Positions 11,343-24,536 of a stretch of DNA of 64,000 bases are shown in pieces. Position numbers and translations under genes: made by a program. Within the stretch, counting starts at the first letter, position 1. Each line of letters begins with the position of its first letter. Source of the stretch: Hydnum rufescens UP504. Lineage: Eukaryota > Basidiomycota > Agaricomycetes > Cantharellales > Hydnaceae. The notes beneath the pieces were generated by a model. That model did not search any database. It had not been told where the DNA came from and saw nothing but the letters and a program-made list of their open reading frames with translations. The stretch is taken from the NCBI GenBank assembly GCA_014904985.1, contig MU128916.1:155805-219804 (forward strand), written 5' to 3'.

Positions 11343-13701
11343 ATGCAGTGGACCAAGGCCACTCGAGCGGTAATCCTCACCACATTTTCGCAAATTATCA
11401 CCCCCATGCCACCCCAGGTTCCCAATCATGCCTATCCCTCCCTGCCGGGCTCACATTCACAGTATACTACATCATCACCTTATCGTGGATCGCACACGTC
11501 CCTTGGCATTCAGGATAGCTTGGATCTTCCAGCTGTAAGAAATCACTCACGACAAGATCCTCATCATTCTTCACGACCCCAGCAACCCACCTCCGCGCGA
11601 CAAGATTCGCCCTCCAGTACCGGCCGCTTTCCATCCGCACGCCACCCCCCACCTGCTTCACACTCCTCCCCAGAACGTTTCATGCACAATCGTGCCCCTT
11701 CTAATGGTACTGCCCAACCTGGGTACTCTGAGTGGACATCAATGAGGGGAACAACAAGCGATCATCTGGCCACTCCGTCAAGCACCACAACAGGCCCCAT
11801 ATTTCCGGTCACCCTCCCTTCGCCCCCGCTTGCGTCTAGCCTTCACGCCTTTTCTCGGCAGGAGAATAATACCCTTCTTCCGCATCCACCCAGACTGGCC
11901 CTCGCAAACGAGTCGAATCCCTCCAGCCCACCATCCTTGAGCCCTGTCAAACTCTCTTCACCCGTTGATCAGGGTGGTCCATCTGCGGATAGCGTCCCCG
12001 ATGTAGATCCATCGACGACGTACTCCTTCGTCGCCCTGCCTGCCGGGTCACATGTCAAAAAAAGACCTCGGCGGCGATATGATGAGATCGAAAGGCTATA
12101 TTCCTGCACGTTTGAAAATTGCACCAAAGCTTACGGGACCCTGAATCACTTGAATGCTCATATTAATATGCAGAAACATGGTCCTAAGCGCGATCCCACC
12201 GGTAAGTCATGCATCTTCACACCCTCTTTTCTTCATCCTTATGCCCATGCCTTCTTTCACGGGGAAACGCATGTCGCTAGAATTTAAGGAACTGCGCAAA
12301 ATTTGGAAAACGAATAAAGATAAGAAGGATGATAATGCCTCAGACGCACAATCTGCCTTGTCCACCTCTAATACTCCTAGTGCTTCATCCACCCCTACCA
12401 TTCCAGAGTCTTCACCGTCGCAACCACAACAGCCCTCAGACGCTGCTGACACCGACCGCCTCCGGAGAATTTCATCGTCTCCCGATTCGGTCGTGCATCC
12501 TGGTAGTCAAGTTGGAGGCTTACGGGGTGGAAGCGCGAGTGTCAATGCTGCGAACCGCCGCCCTGAATTGCATCGGCTTCAGATTCCTTCTTCATCCCCG
12601 GCGGTTCCTCGACCCCAAACTACTTCCCAAGAGTGGCGCCCTTCATTCCCCATCCCGACTGCCACTGCTGCTGGGCCCTTCTCGGCGCCTCCAGAAACCG
12701 CCTCACTTCCCGCGCTAGGCCGCAGATCCTCAAGTGCCACATCGAGCCTCTCAAGTTATTCCACGGACGAAAACAGAGACGAAGGGAGGCCCTCTTCTGG
12801 GGTGTATTTTCCTTCAGCATTTGATGTCACTCGTTCGGTGCAGTCGGGTTCCATATATGATCAGCCTCGAGTGTCGGCCCCGCCGGAGCCTGTTAAGGGC
12901 GGTGGTTTGGATCACGGTGGCGGGGGAAGCTTTCTCTTACCCGTGCCCCACAGACCCCAATTACGCACCTATGGTGGGAGCGAGGGGAATTCGACCTCCT
13001 ATCATCACCATTCCCTCCCTCCAGCTCCAATGCAACATCACCAACGTGAATCCCCTGAGGCTATATATCATCATCCAGCGCCGCAGCATCTGCCTTTGCA
13101 ACACCAGCTTGGAGCCGAGTTTGTGACATATTCGCATTCTCATTCGGCTGGCCCTACCTCTTCACCTTCATATTCTGCTTCGGTTTCGAGTACCAGTCCG
13201 TCATTGCCTCCTGATCCGTTCGCTCAAAGGGATGAGCAACGTCATCAATCCTATTCGTATCAAGATCTCCGAGGGGATGGAGGGAATACCAGTACTTATC
13301 CATCGCAACATCACCTCAGTAATCCACCGATGTATCGGCAGCAGCAACAGCCGCAGCAGGGTACTGCAGCAGAGACCCAAAACCATACATATCACAATTC
13401 ATCGACTTCCAGCTTCGCAGGAGGATATTATCGGGATCACATCGTGCACGACCCATACCGGTATTCGTTGCCGATGCCCTCGTCAGCATGTCGCACTATC
13501 GAAGCGACGAGTGTCCGTCCACAACATGCACCGGCGTCGTCCGGATATTTTTCGCCGTCGCACGCGACGTCTGGTCCAGCCCCAATCCGTGGTCCGATGG
13601 ACCCAAATAGCACCCTCCTTACACCGCTCAGTTCCGAGCATGCTAATAGTGAATCTCCATCGCTATTTTCTTCGCCCGGGTCATCATCTCACCCTTCTTG
13701 A
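11343..13701 (+). CDS. Con7-like C2H2 zinc-finger transcription factor
   Basis: Nuclear regulator. The diagnostic block is YSFVALPAG, then KKRPRRRYDEIERLYSC and KAYGTLNHLNAHINMQKHG, then EFKELRKIWK. It is one C2H2 finger (C-x4-C...H-x5-H) embedded in the basic region that defines the Con7 family, known in plant-pathogenic ascomycetes as a regulator of conidiation and infection morphogenesis. Two exons, 11343-12201 and 12281-13701, are joined through a GTAAGT..GCTAG intron that splits the family block exactly. The internal in-frame ATG at 11406 (MPPQVPNHAYPS) looks more like a natural start than 11343 and may be the true one. Flanking regions are Ser/Pro-, His- and Gln-rich disordered sequence. 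About 760 residues. The role in this fungus is inference; the family call is firm. Confidence 0.88.
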
Positions 13702-15334
13702 TACATTACCATTCAACTTTTATCACCATTTCTCCGCATTTTCTTTCATTATCTTGTATCAATGCTGATCTTTGTCTCCTGTTCATAATTTGCCCTGGTA
13801 TAGCTCTTTTCCTCTTTTTCATTGATAAGCCACCCTGTCGTGCGGGCCATCATGTCATTGTGGGTCGTCAACACACCCACCTAATCTCTTGTTTCCTTTA
13901 ATATGTCAAAAATGTCTGCAACATACACGTACCCTTCAAACTTATATCTTCAACCCAGCTGACATTCTGATATACTTTTCTTTTTTTCTTTTTTTTTTTG
14001 GTTTCTTTTTTTTTCTCGGTTTCAGATTGATCTTCCATCTACCCCCAGGTGAGAATCCTGGTTCAAATCCTCTGCAGATGCCCTCTCCCCAGAAATAGCT
14101 GCAGAATCTCCTCCATTGTGCTCCCGAGTGTGGTCCCGGCCATCTCATCCTGTCACATCTTAAAACAGTCAAATGATGTACATAGACTCTTATCATTTAC
14201 ACTAGACCGCGCGTTTATCTTACTATATATAACTCAAAAGCAGGAGCTGGTGCTCGCAAGCTTTCTTCCATATATGCTGCACACTTATTATTAATTTATA
14301 AGGTTTCTGGGTGTCAACCTCTGCCATGGTGATAGTTTGAGAGATTGGGATTACGATTTGTCAACTTGAATGACTCCCCTTTGCACTTTGATCCGCCGAC
14401 CACAGATTTTCGAAATATACGGTACTAGTACTGTAGATCCAATTCACGATTTTTGGGCCAAAAATTGGTGAACATCCACAGTAGGTGCCTTTTGCAACCG
14501 GCGGGGGCGGGGCCTAGATATCATGCCATGCTTCAGGGGGGTGTAGCCATGCTACCTATGGTTTCCAGGATGCCTGAGGATTTCTTTTGCATAGGGCCCG
14601 CGAGTTCAACTCCTCGCTGTCGCAATTTTTGACGCTCTGATGACAATTGTACAGTAGATCCCCGGTTTTCGACGGATTTTTTTTCCAATCTGGAATTTCC
14701 GGATTTTTGGCTCCCGTGGGGAGCTCAAGGTCAGCCAGTTCACGGATTTCAGATGGGCCAAAAATGCCATCTGGTAGATCAAAGCCCATGCAAAGAAAGC
14801 TCTCGGGGGGGGATTATAGATGTATAGACTGTAGGGTGTCAACGGTACGAGTGAGATGTGCAAGTCAGATTCTCGATTGCGATTTAGCCTCTACTGACAA
14901 AGCTTATTTCGGCAATAGAATGTTGCAAGCAACCGACGACCGAAGGCCCAATTCACGGGCGAGTGGTCACAATGAGCGACGTCAGATATGCACGGTATGA
15001 CGGTATGTCCCTGGGACGACCAATATGGTATTCCTAGGATAATGAAAGGCATCGAGTGGGTAAGGGCTGGAAGAAACCAAAGAGATGGTGGAGAATATCT
15101 TCGGGTCCGAAGTACCAGGATGACAGGAATATAAGGAGAAGTGCACGGTAGCATGCATGCGGACATGAAGGCACCTTTCCGAAAACTTCCCCGATGATAT
15201 ACACGATGCCGACGCAGCCGGAAGTCCCGAGACAAAAATGAGCATGCCAAGTACCAGGAACTGTTGTTACACAAGGCGAGCCCGTCAAAACGTTCGTAAT
15301 AAACAAGTCATCAGACATATATTTGCTGGATATT
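13702..15334. other. intergenic region
   Basis: Likely 3' UTR of the Con7-like gene (T-rich, 13960-14030) then unassigned sequence. At about 14450-14466 there is a short palindrome, atttttggg/ccaaaaat. Two similar short segments, tgtagatcc... near 14433 and agtagatcc... near 14653, each followed by a gattttt stretch, suggest remnants of a repeat. No gene is supported. Confidence 0.45.
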
Positions 15335-18300
15335 ATGTCATTCCCTCAACACCGGCAAATGCCGTCCCAAGAGGATGAAGAGGCTAAAAGCATCCTGGGT
15401 AAGCGCTCCCGAGGATGGGAGCCGTCCGAGCGTGCGTTGTACTGGTATTCCCAATTGGACTTGGTTGTGGACTCATTGTCAGAGGTACACAGTAAAGAAT
15501 GCGAGCGAAATATTGGCCAGTCAGATAGACCTCGAAATCGCATTGAGGAAACGCATTGCCGAAGCCGCGAATGCTAAAATTGCCTGGGCCCAAGCCATGC
15601 AGAGCGCAGTATTTAAGGGAAGCCAGGTGTCTGGTGCGGTGTTGTATGCAGCATAATTGACTCGTCTAATGCCGGCTTCTCAGCTTATGGTGCCAAGGAC
15701 CACTCCACTGCCGCGTTTCAACGCGAATCTCTCCATACTCTGCACGCCATAAGCCGTCTGGCGCCCACTCTTGAGCCCAAGGACACACCTTTACCAGAAA
15801 TAGGTTTGGCTAACGAAGAGGAATCGGAGGCCATTGCAATCGAAAGACCCGCCGATATCGCTCCCGTTACTCCCCTTCTCCCGTGGAACCAGAAAGCTCA
15901 TCTCCCATCGTTATATCTGGGAAGCCGCTTTTTATTTACCAACAAACAGCCCCTGGGGCCCCTTTCATCACTCTACTCATAGCCTGTGAGACGTGTGGTC
16001 GCTCCAACTTCCTGACCGTCCACTCCGTTCTCAACCACACTCGCATATCTCATGGAGTGTCTTACAGAAACCATGAGGAGTGTGTCGAACGCTGTGGTCG
16101 GGTGGTCACGGGACCTGAAGCATTGCGAATACGACGTGAGGGCACGATGGCCACAGGTCAGACTCTTCCTGGGATACGAAAGCTCCTTGAGCTTGCAATA
16201 AGACACGGTGGTGATATGGGTCCCAGCTTCCTTTATCAGAGCCTCGGCCTCCACGCAGATTCACCCGCGCTGGCAGCGTACTTGGGCAAAACAGTTCAGA
16301 GGAAGCAGATCAGAGTGTTCGAACCAGAGGGTGACATTGATGTCGTTACCGTTCGTGACGAGGATAGAATCAATCCCATGGTTCGACATTGGAGACCTCC
16401 ATCTGCAAACCACGTTATCGATTCTGACGATGATTCCGCCTTTTCGTTGGAAAGCAAGAAAGTCCTGCTGTCCGATTTATCTTTGCTTAAGCGGGATTCG
16501 ACTCTGAGCGTTGCCGAGAGCGAGGTTCCCGCCAGTCGATTCCACATTAAACGACGTATCATCATTACTGATTGGAGCCAACAAATACCTCAGCGTGGGT
16601 TGATCAGCTTGCGATCTCGCCTGATCCGCATTGTAAGTGCTTACTTCCCCCTTCTCCCTGTAGCCCACCAGATGCAAGCCGGCGTTCATTTATCTCACAA
16701 ATGGATGGTGTCCATCACCTCTCCGTCATATGTGAGTGTTTTCGTTCCGGCCGTCCACTGCAATACCCCAAGGAACTAATGTACGCACCTACAGAGCAAC
16801 CACGTTACCACCTTTCTGTCTCGACTATCCATATCAAGCGGATCCGATCCCCCTCCACCCTGCTTCATCTCTTCAAGAGTTCTCTCAACGGACTCGCCCC
16901 CGTATTCAATCATTGGGACGACTAACCGACCTTTCTTGGCCCGTATAAAGCTTGAATGGGTTGGAGGGCCAACCAAATCTCTTGAAGTCGAACATTGGGT
17001 CAGGGTACGGCCTCCTGCAGTATTTCGGTTTAGTGGCATCATACTGACATTATTTCCAATGATAGTTGACTCCTTTTAAAGGTGTGCAGCCTCGTATAGG
17101 GGAAGAGCAGATCCTAGATGTCGAGCTAGATCGTGGTACCCCATTTCGGGGCGAGATAATCACACCTCAGTTATCTTGGGACATCCCCGTGCAGGATATC
17201 CCGCACTCTTTACCAGTTGTCAAACTCGAATACGATCCGATTTCTCCGTTGGGGGGCCCTTACGACGTCGACCCCACCGGTGAGATTTTATCCTTCGTGC
17301 CTTCCCGTACGGACACTCCATCATTCACGTCTTCCATAGCCGCCATCCAACCATTTGAGTCCGTCTTAAGGTCGCTGGTGCAGGGCATTCCTTTCACATT
17401 GGAAGGTTTGAGGACTTCTGTCTTTAAAGCTCATTTTCTTTGCTCACTGTCTCGGTAGAGACGATTGGTAGAGATACTACGCTCACGAAGATAGACGTGC
17501 CGAAATCTCGGGATGTATTCCTGTCTTTGGTTGACGGCCGCCGCAAGGCGTATGAGGTGCGTGTATTGCAATGGGATAAATGAAGGCACCACAGTCATGA
17601 TTTGAGCATTAATTTCAGTTTCGCTACGCGCGCACTCTCCACGAAAGGCTGCAAAATATGGCTCTAGGCGATCCGACCCTATTGCAGGCTCCTGCAGCCC
17701 TTCGAGCCGTCACTCCTGGGCTATTGTACCGATGGCTCTGTGATCAAGACTTTTTCCCTCGACCTGAGCCCGCTCCCCTGGACGCTACAAAGCAGTTTTG
17801 CAGTTTTTGCGGCCTGGAGGCAATGGAACACCCGTCACCCTTAAAACTGGAGGACAAAGACGGCGAATCAATTCCCAATGTCTGTCCAGAAGCCCATACT
17901 TTAGCTAGTTTTGGGCACATGCCCGCTGTGGATGTCCATGCGTGGCTTGCCTCGATCATGGCTGCACCTATTCCCTTGACGAGTCGGCCTTCATCGATCT
18001 CCACTCATTTCCCACTCCGGCCATCGGCGCACGACCTTGTTCAGAGCACTGATCCTCGGCTAGTGCATTTTGTTCACGATGCAGTCTTAGGCCTTCGTCT
18101 TCCCTTCTTTCGATCTCCATATACCCCAGGGACCACGGGCCACATTTTCCCATTGGACCAGCTCGGTCAGACCTCAGACGAGGTCGAGAACGCTATCGCC
18201 CCCTACTCGCTCCTCTCCCGCGTCGTGTGTCTCGTAGTGCGAGATCTCGTCCAAGGAGGGATTTCCGTAGCCCGTGCCACTGCGGCACATGTCCGCTCAA

Positions 18301-18620
18301 AGGCTTACATGCAACGCATGTCCTCTCTCGGGTACTATTACTCCGGGCCCCCTAGGTATCACCATTCCCCCACCCCTCCAGAAATAATGAATGCGGAAGA
18401 GCGCTCGCTTCATTCGGCAGCGTCGTCGCAAGTATTAACTCCATCCCATATTCTTCGGGGCCTTGAGAGTGGGTCGATCCACATGGCGCGCTTGCGGATG
18501 GCTGTTTCACGGTTGACCGTTGCCAAGACTGGGATTGCGCTGGGAGGCGTCGCAGCTTCGGTGAGCCAGAATAATAACCATAATGAGGCTCGTGTCAAGG
18601 AGGAACCAGATTGGGAATGA
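15335..18620 (+). CDS. YEATS-domain chromatin protein (YEATS2-like)
   Basis: YEATS domains read acylated histone lysines within chromatin-modifying complexes. The N-terminal half has a Cys/His module, CETCGRSNFLTVHSVLNH followed by a NHEECVERCG segment (about 15990-16100), resembling the zinc-binding region before YEATS in YEATS2-type proteins. The YEATS start LSHKWMVSITSPS lies near 16700, and continues over introns to LEWVGGPTKSLEVEHWVRL near 16960. A C-terminal Cys/His-containing segment, KQFCSFCGLEAMEHPS with later CPEAH, lies near 17795-17905. The first intron is probably 15432-15492. The join near 15800-15890 needs a frame change for which I see no clean intron, so that exon model is provisional. 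Ends KEEPDWE, a SUMO-consensus-like VKEEP. Family call good; exact complex is inference. Confidence 0.75.
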
Positions 18621-18872
18621 GTCTACTCAGAATAGGTTAATATCCTTAATTAAATAATAGTAATTCTGTCGCTTCTTCGGCAGCCATTGGAGATGTATAG
18701 TAAGCGTGGGTCAAGAAATTATCAACAAGGTAAGAAGGATGTAAGTAACCAATGAGCTAGATATAGTCAAATCTCGCGGAATTATTCGTGTGGCTCCGAC
18801 TCGAAACATTCGGGTGGGTAATCCGTTTACGCACGTCAAACTGATGGACCATCTGCCGTCTTAATAGGAATC

Positions 18873-20304
18873 TCAATAGTTGTGACTCCTGCCCTTATAG
18901 TACGACGAGAACCCTCGCCTATATGCGTTGTAATCTGTGGGAGGTTCACCCATTCAGTAATGACGGCCCGGGAATTGTAGTGCAAAGGCAGCGGAATATG
19001 AACTTACAGGTGCTGGTGTCCCTCTCGGTACTTATTCCGGCAATGGACGCGAGGTTCACGTAGCCATCCTCTGAGATCGTCACGCCACCGCTGGTAGAGG
19101 GGCCAGCAGCCTTTGAGACCGGCCAAGGAGCACGACAGTATACGCAAGTCAGACGGCTACCCGTGGCTTTTGCAGTATTGCTCCCTAACGGCCGTCACAT
19201 CAGATCCATCACAAGAGGAATGTGAGTCGACCGCAGACGAGGGGGCGAACCCGATCAGCAAAGAGCGCACTCACATTGCCCAAAGCACTCTTTGTGAACG
19301 GCGTTATGGCACGTCTCACACCATACTAGGATGGTCTCCAGCAATGCAACATCTCCCTCCATTGCCTCATAGCATACAGCACAATCATCCCCGTTCGGAC
19401 TCCTGTGCTTGCTTTCAGGTGGAGGAGCCTGCGATGACGATGGCTTAGACGGCGACCCAGTTGCTACAGCATAAGCTTCTCGGACGCGTTGAGAGGCAAG
19501 AATCGTAGGGTTTTTCGGTGCGTGGGAGAAAATCTCCTCGAGCTCAGTGCTGAGCAAAGCCCTGAAATCAGCAATAGCGTCAATTGGTGGAGGAACCTCT
19601 CTGCTGCAACAACAAGAATGACTTTTGATAATAGAGGGAGGAAGTTATCGGGACATCCAGAACTAATAGGCAATAGGTATTAGCATGAAACACTGTGCAA
19701 AACGGTTTGGGCCATACTCGCCCTTAAGAAACACAAATAGCTGCGAGACGACCCGCGATTAATGGTAGGATACAAAGCCCTGGAATTATGTTGGAGGCGT
19801 ACGAGATGCTTGCAGTGGTTCCCCTTACTAGCGTCTGGGCAGGTACAAACCGGGAGCTTATCGATAACGACATCATAAACCTGCCGGGAAAAAAAAAAAA
19901 AGTGTGTTCAGATTATGATTTAAGAGTACTGCACCGCTTCTCACATTTCCTGTGGAACCAAGGATCTTAAATCTTTCTGAGAGTGCTTGATCTTGTCTTT
20001 CTCGATCCACTAGGAAGAACCTGCTCCAAGGTCATTCATGAGAGAAGATGGAAGGGGAAGATGTGACTTGCCTTTGCTGCATAACACGCTCGACACGATC
20101 TAGAGTAGCTTGGGGACACTTGGGCTTAAACCGCGCCAGTCTCTTCTCTACAGGTAGATCAGATGCGGTATTCGTCGTCGTCCGCGCACGTTTGGCTGCA
20201 GGAGTGGTGAGCGCATTAGGGGAATTTCCGTATGCTGTCGACGGACTACCCGAAGGAGGCCCGGATGTCCAAGTCTCATAAGATTTCCTTTTATTCGAGG
20301 CCAT
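18873..20304 (-). CDS. SWIM-type and RING zinc-finger protein (putative E3 ubiquitin ligase)
   Basis: Begins MASNKRKSYETW at 20304. The SWIM finger is clear: KLPVCTCPDASKGNHCKHL (about 19850-19795), pattern CxC..CxH. Downstream is a RING-like module, CAVCYEAMEGD, then LVWCETCHNAVHKECF (about 19400-19275). The tail GYVNLASIAGISTERDTST then YYNAYRRGF ends at 18873. This SWIM-RING architecture occurs in fungal and animal ubiquitin ligases of the ZSWIM2 type. Exons readable: 20304-20072, 20020-19945, 19880 onward, and a last exon near 18934-18873. The first intron (20071-20021) has a GC donor (AG/GCAAGT), supported because splicing restores VMQQRFFLVDRE. The join between FVFLK and VPPPIDAIADF (19750-19600) is not resolved. 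Substrates unknown. Confidence 0.8.
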
Positions 20305-20598
20305 ATTCCTGAAACAGGAAGTTAGAGTCGGGATGAGTCCCGCGGACAACTCCGGGCCCCTACCAAGATACGGAAAGAGCAACCGACTTTCTCACGGCTA
20401 GACTCGGCGCCTACATCGAGCGCTGGATTACGTGATTGTTCAAGGCACTTTGCAACCTGCCTGCATCTATTGAGTCAATCACAGAGCCAGGCGATTCTAA
20501 CTATTATAAACAGAGAAAACAGACCACTCCATGGATATCGAAATCGGAATCAAAATCGGAGTCACAGCCAACGAAGAACCGATTGTATGAAGGGATAT

Positions 20599-22210
20599 TT
20601 ACGACTCCAGTGATGAAAGCTCTTCCCCCATAGCAGCCCATGGAACATCATAATACCCTCCGAAGGGAAGTTCGGGAGCATAGCGCGGTGCAATAACATC
20701 TGCCTCTCGACCCTGTCGTGCCACCCGTTTGATACCACCACGAATATCGACTGAAGGGTTGGAATCGGCTGCACGCCGGAAGATGATATCGAAAATAAAA
20801 TCTCCATCCCCGCAATCTCCATCCACCCATGGGGAGGTATCTTCTTTGTACGGCATCCAACGCACTCGGCCCAACGCGGGGGCGATCTGGGCCATGACCG
20901 TAGCATCGTGTACAAGACGCCCACGATTGTCGCTCCCCCAGGTGAGGACCCGAAGAATCTGTTGATTGATGAAGTTGGTGCGTCGTCGTGCTTGCGCCCA
21001 TACTATGGCGTGATGGAAGACTTCGGCTTCCCGATTAGCCATCGACATCACCACCCTCGTCGCCTCCAGCAAATCCGTCGCATCCGAGAGGATTCCATTT
21101 TTATAGCCTTCTCGTAGACTTTGGAAAGATGGTAGCGGCTGTGGCCATGGGAAAAATGTGCGCCCACCCTTGACATACAACTCGCGCAGTGACGGGAGCG
21201 CGAGGAGGAATGGTGAGAGAGACTGGTGGCCGGGCGACTCAGAAAGAGAGCTAAATTGAGATATCGGGAACTTCGACTCACTTGAGGTTCATCCAATTGG
21301 CCTAGCACACTATCGATTGGTGAATCTGGAAAACCACCATCTTGAGGATGAGCGTCCTCAGTGTGATCGAAATCTTGCCACCGACACGGATTCGTAACGT
21401 ATAGTATTTCAAGGCCAGGCAGTAGATCCCAGAAGTCAGCCTGGTGCCATAGTCCGTCGGAACCTGATATAGAAATTTGGAGTTCGCGAAGGCGATCTGG
21501 TCGCGGCAGGGCACAAATGATTTTCGTGATCTTGTCCAGATCCAAGGGCTCATGCATCTTCAAGGACTGCAAACATGGGGCATGGGACGCCACCACAGCC
21601 CAGAACTGAACGTCCCGATGGGCTGAAATTGTGAATTCCAGGTTTTCGAGGGGAGCAGCCGTTAGTTGGAGGAGATCGATCGATGCCGAGAGTCCACCCG
21701 GCCACGGCCCACTCATATTCAGCGAACGTAGGCGGGTTAATCGAGCCATTACACGCGCGATGGGGTCAAAGTTTCGTGCTGGATACACATGCCGTCCTGC
21801 GACAATTTTGAAGGCGGGAACAATCGCTATATGGAGCAAAAATGGTAATAAAGATATGACTTTTGCAGCTGCATCCTCTGGATGAGCGTAGGCAGAGCCG
21901 GGGCGAAGGCCATCTAAATGTATGGTGACAGATCTGAATACCATGTCAGCATTTGTTGGAGAGCCATTCCACGCCGCACATACCGTACGCAACAGGCCTG
22001 CTCCCAACCACCTTCGGAAAGGAAAAGTTGAAGAGAGGGTTGGGATCCGAGACCGGTCGTCGAGACGGGCTTGAGAGCACGAAAGACGTATGGACGGGCG
22101 AGAGATGAGAATTCTTTAGAGACAAGGGAGAGCTTTTTGAAGTCCTTGAAGAAGGGGAACGCGAGCGAAAAGGCAAGTTCTCGCCTGGAGTACCAGTACG
22201 AATCGTCCAT
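20599..22210 (-). CDS. F-box/LRR-like protein
   Basis: Start chosen at the ATG ending 22210 (MDDSYWYSRRELAFSLAF); nothing better lies upstream in frame. FFKDFKKLSLVSKEFSSLAR followed by PYVFRALKPV is an F-box-like opening. Then come leucine-rich stretches such as RLTRLRSLNMSGPW, APLENLEFTI, APCLQSLKMHEPL and RLRELQISI, and LPGLEILYVTNP. The C-terminal exon starts LYVKGGRTFFPW and ends EELSSLES. An intron of about 21279-21180 (GTGAGTC..GCGAG) separates the last two blocks. Shared by many Agaricomycete F-box paralogues and unlike the F-box gene at 5.1 kb in detail. The distance to the convergent/tandem SWIM-RING gene is about 0.3 kb. Specific function cannot be given. Confidence 0.65.
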
Positions 22211-22496
22211 GGATGGATCTCTAATTTGGCCCTTGAATTTTGACACAAATGGGGATGGAGCCCTCTAATGCGCCTCGCGTAGAGTGTGTGCAAATTTATC
22301 ACATCTTGGTTTACTCAAATAGATGGGCGCGTAGCATTCTGCCGCCCCCGGGTAGTTCCGATCCGCTGCCAGGTCATCCCGAGGCATATGGTGTACAGGA
22401 ACAACGATAAGAGGTACGTTTCGCCGCCAACACGTCTTCCCAATCCAACCCTCCGTCGTCGAACTGCGCTGGAATTTCCCACGCGACCCTGGCGGC

Positions 22497-23285
22497 TTCG
22501 GCGGAGGATGCAAATATTTATGAATCACCCAGCCACAAACTTGAGCCACAGACAGCTCTACAAAAGAAACTAATATTTGCTTGGGGATGCCTTGGTGTAG
22601 GCCTTGGTTTTGCAAAAATTTGCTTCTTGAACCGAATATTGGTAGGGTCCCCGGACTTACGATGATACAGAAAGTAGGACCTAACTGAGTGCAAAAAATG
22701 TCATGCGCCCATCACTATTTTAACGGTATGGACAAACACAGGATTCGGGAGATAGATCCCCGATACACGCACTGTTATAGGCCAGATCGTCTGGAAAATC
22801 GGTGGATCCTGGAATGCACTACGGAGTGACTCCTTTTTCGAGCAGAGCGTCGCATAAAATGCTCATGATACCCCAAAACTAGTAGTTCGCCGGGTCAATT
22901 TGCGAGCCTTAGCTCAGTAAGCTAGGACCAAGTTCAGTTCATACTCAGTGGGTCAGGGCTTGGAGCTTGGACCTCTTGGTGATCTGCGAACAAACCTATC
23001 GTCAAAATAGGTCAGTGATCGTGAACCAAGACTAACCCTTTTGGGATGAGACTCATGAGAGGATCAAGATATCCAGCTGTGAGAATTGAATAATGCAACA
23101 CGCACAATTCTGAAGCAAGCTTTGGGAACGTCGAAGCTTTTTCCTGTCGCAGGCACATCGTCATGCAAACCTGATGATATCTAGCGGGGGGTGAAGGCCG
23201 CAGATTACTATGCAATTCACTTCCATTTCAGATTGGGGTAGTCCGAAAAATAGAAATGTGGTGCATCGCCTCTTCACAGCATATA
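22497..23285. repeat. copy A of ~0.8 kb diverged segmental duplication
   Basis: Aligns collinearly by eye with 24537-25345. Shared blocks include atgcaaatatttat, agccacagacag, ttttcgagcagag, caagttcagttcatact, agaattgaa..aat and acaattc.gaagcaagcttt. In one 57-base block (from agaattgaat near 23080) 47 bases match copy B and 6 of 10 differences are transitions. Neither copy keeps a long open frame. Ends are approximate. Confidence 0.85.
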
Positions 23286-24536
23286 TACGTGCCGTTGAGG
23301 AGAAATCCTTCACATATGTTTACCCTGCTGTTGACGAGAAGGTAACGGATCCAAATTCCAGGTGAACAGAGATTCTGAAAAGTTGTGAAAACCTTCATCG
23401 AAACATGGATGAAATCTGGATACGACACAAATCCATCCAACTGAACTTCTTCCTGCGGCGATAATCCCCGTGAATCCCTGGTTTGGGCTAGAAGTTGGCT
23501 CTGTGGAAGAGTCGGCTGATTTGGTTGAGCTATCCCTGCCCTATCGTCCAGCAGGGCGCTCTCGGATTTCTCGAATGAAGAGAAAAGGGCGGGGATCGTC
23601 TCTATCGTTTCGAATGGTGTTCAAAGATGAGGCGCTTCGGGATGCGGTGTTGGTCGCGGCAAAGAAGGGGGGCAGATATTCTGACGTGTCTGCTTTTTCT
23701 TTGAGTGAAACGCCCCAGCAAATTCGAACTTACCGTTTCTTTGCGTTCGAGACTTTTTGGCGGCACCTCCATTCCCGAAAGAGGTCTGTATGGGTGCATG
23801 AGAGGGTGATGAACAGTGCTCCGCCTTGTCTTCAAACGCCATATCCCCCCGAACATGACTGTGCACCCTCGGCGGCATCAAGGCATGGTCATTCGCTCAT
23901 CCGATATACCCTGCCGTGGCAGCCCATACATTAAGGCTGTCCGTTACATATGCCGTGGTATTCGGGCGGTAGCTGAAATGGGCAAAGCTACTTGCTCATG
24001 GCTCACCTCTGCACAAAGGATGGACGGGGCGCGAACCGAGGAGACGGTCGGGTACGATCGGGAAAGGTATCAGTTTGAATGAACATGCTAAACTATGCCT
24101 GTACACTTACGTACTCAACCCATCCATTTGCTAGGCCGTATCTACTTTCTAATTGATCTTTCCCTCGACCAGCCTGCTCATAGGCCGACCAAGGCAGCCT
24201 TGGATGCCCGGCGAGTGAGGGTATCCCGACTCGTCCAACACGGGGTGCAAAAGAAGGCGAGACCCGCGTCTTTAAAGAAACAGTGAGCCAATTTAAGCAC
24301 ATTACATCGACGTCGCAGCCCTCGCTTTCTTTCCTATGCCCTCCATACCGCTTTCCTTCGATCCCTCCCGGCTCTTTGGCAGACCTGCCTCCTTGATCGC
24401 CTCCTCGCTCCCCCTGCCCCTAGCTCGTTCTTGCCGCCGGCACTAGATCTCAAAAATTTCGTCGCCCTTCATACCCCCCCTCCTATGTATTCTGGATTCC
24501 TCATTCCCTTTTCTCTGCATGGTAGGCGGGCCCCGG

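Noticed and set aside
14056..14072. Pol III B-box-like ggttcaaatcc
   Set aside because: Flanking stems do not pair and there is no upstream A-box at the right distance.
14530..14618. tRNA-like segment (gagttcaactcctcgc near 14600 and a possible A-box upstream)
   Set aside because: T-arm spacing, anticodon stem and acceptor pairing do not form a consistent cloverleaf on either strand.
14430..14670. Possible pogo/mariner terminal repeats (CAGTAGATCC-like)
   Set aside because: The two similar pieces are in the same orientation rather than inverted, and no transposase frame lies between.
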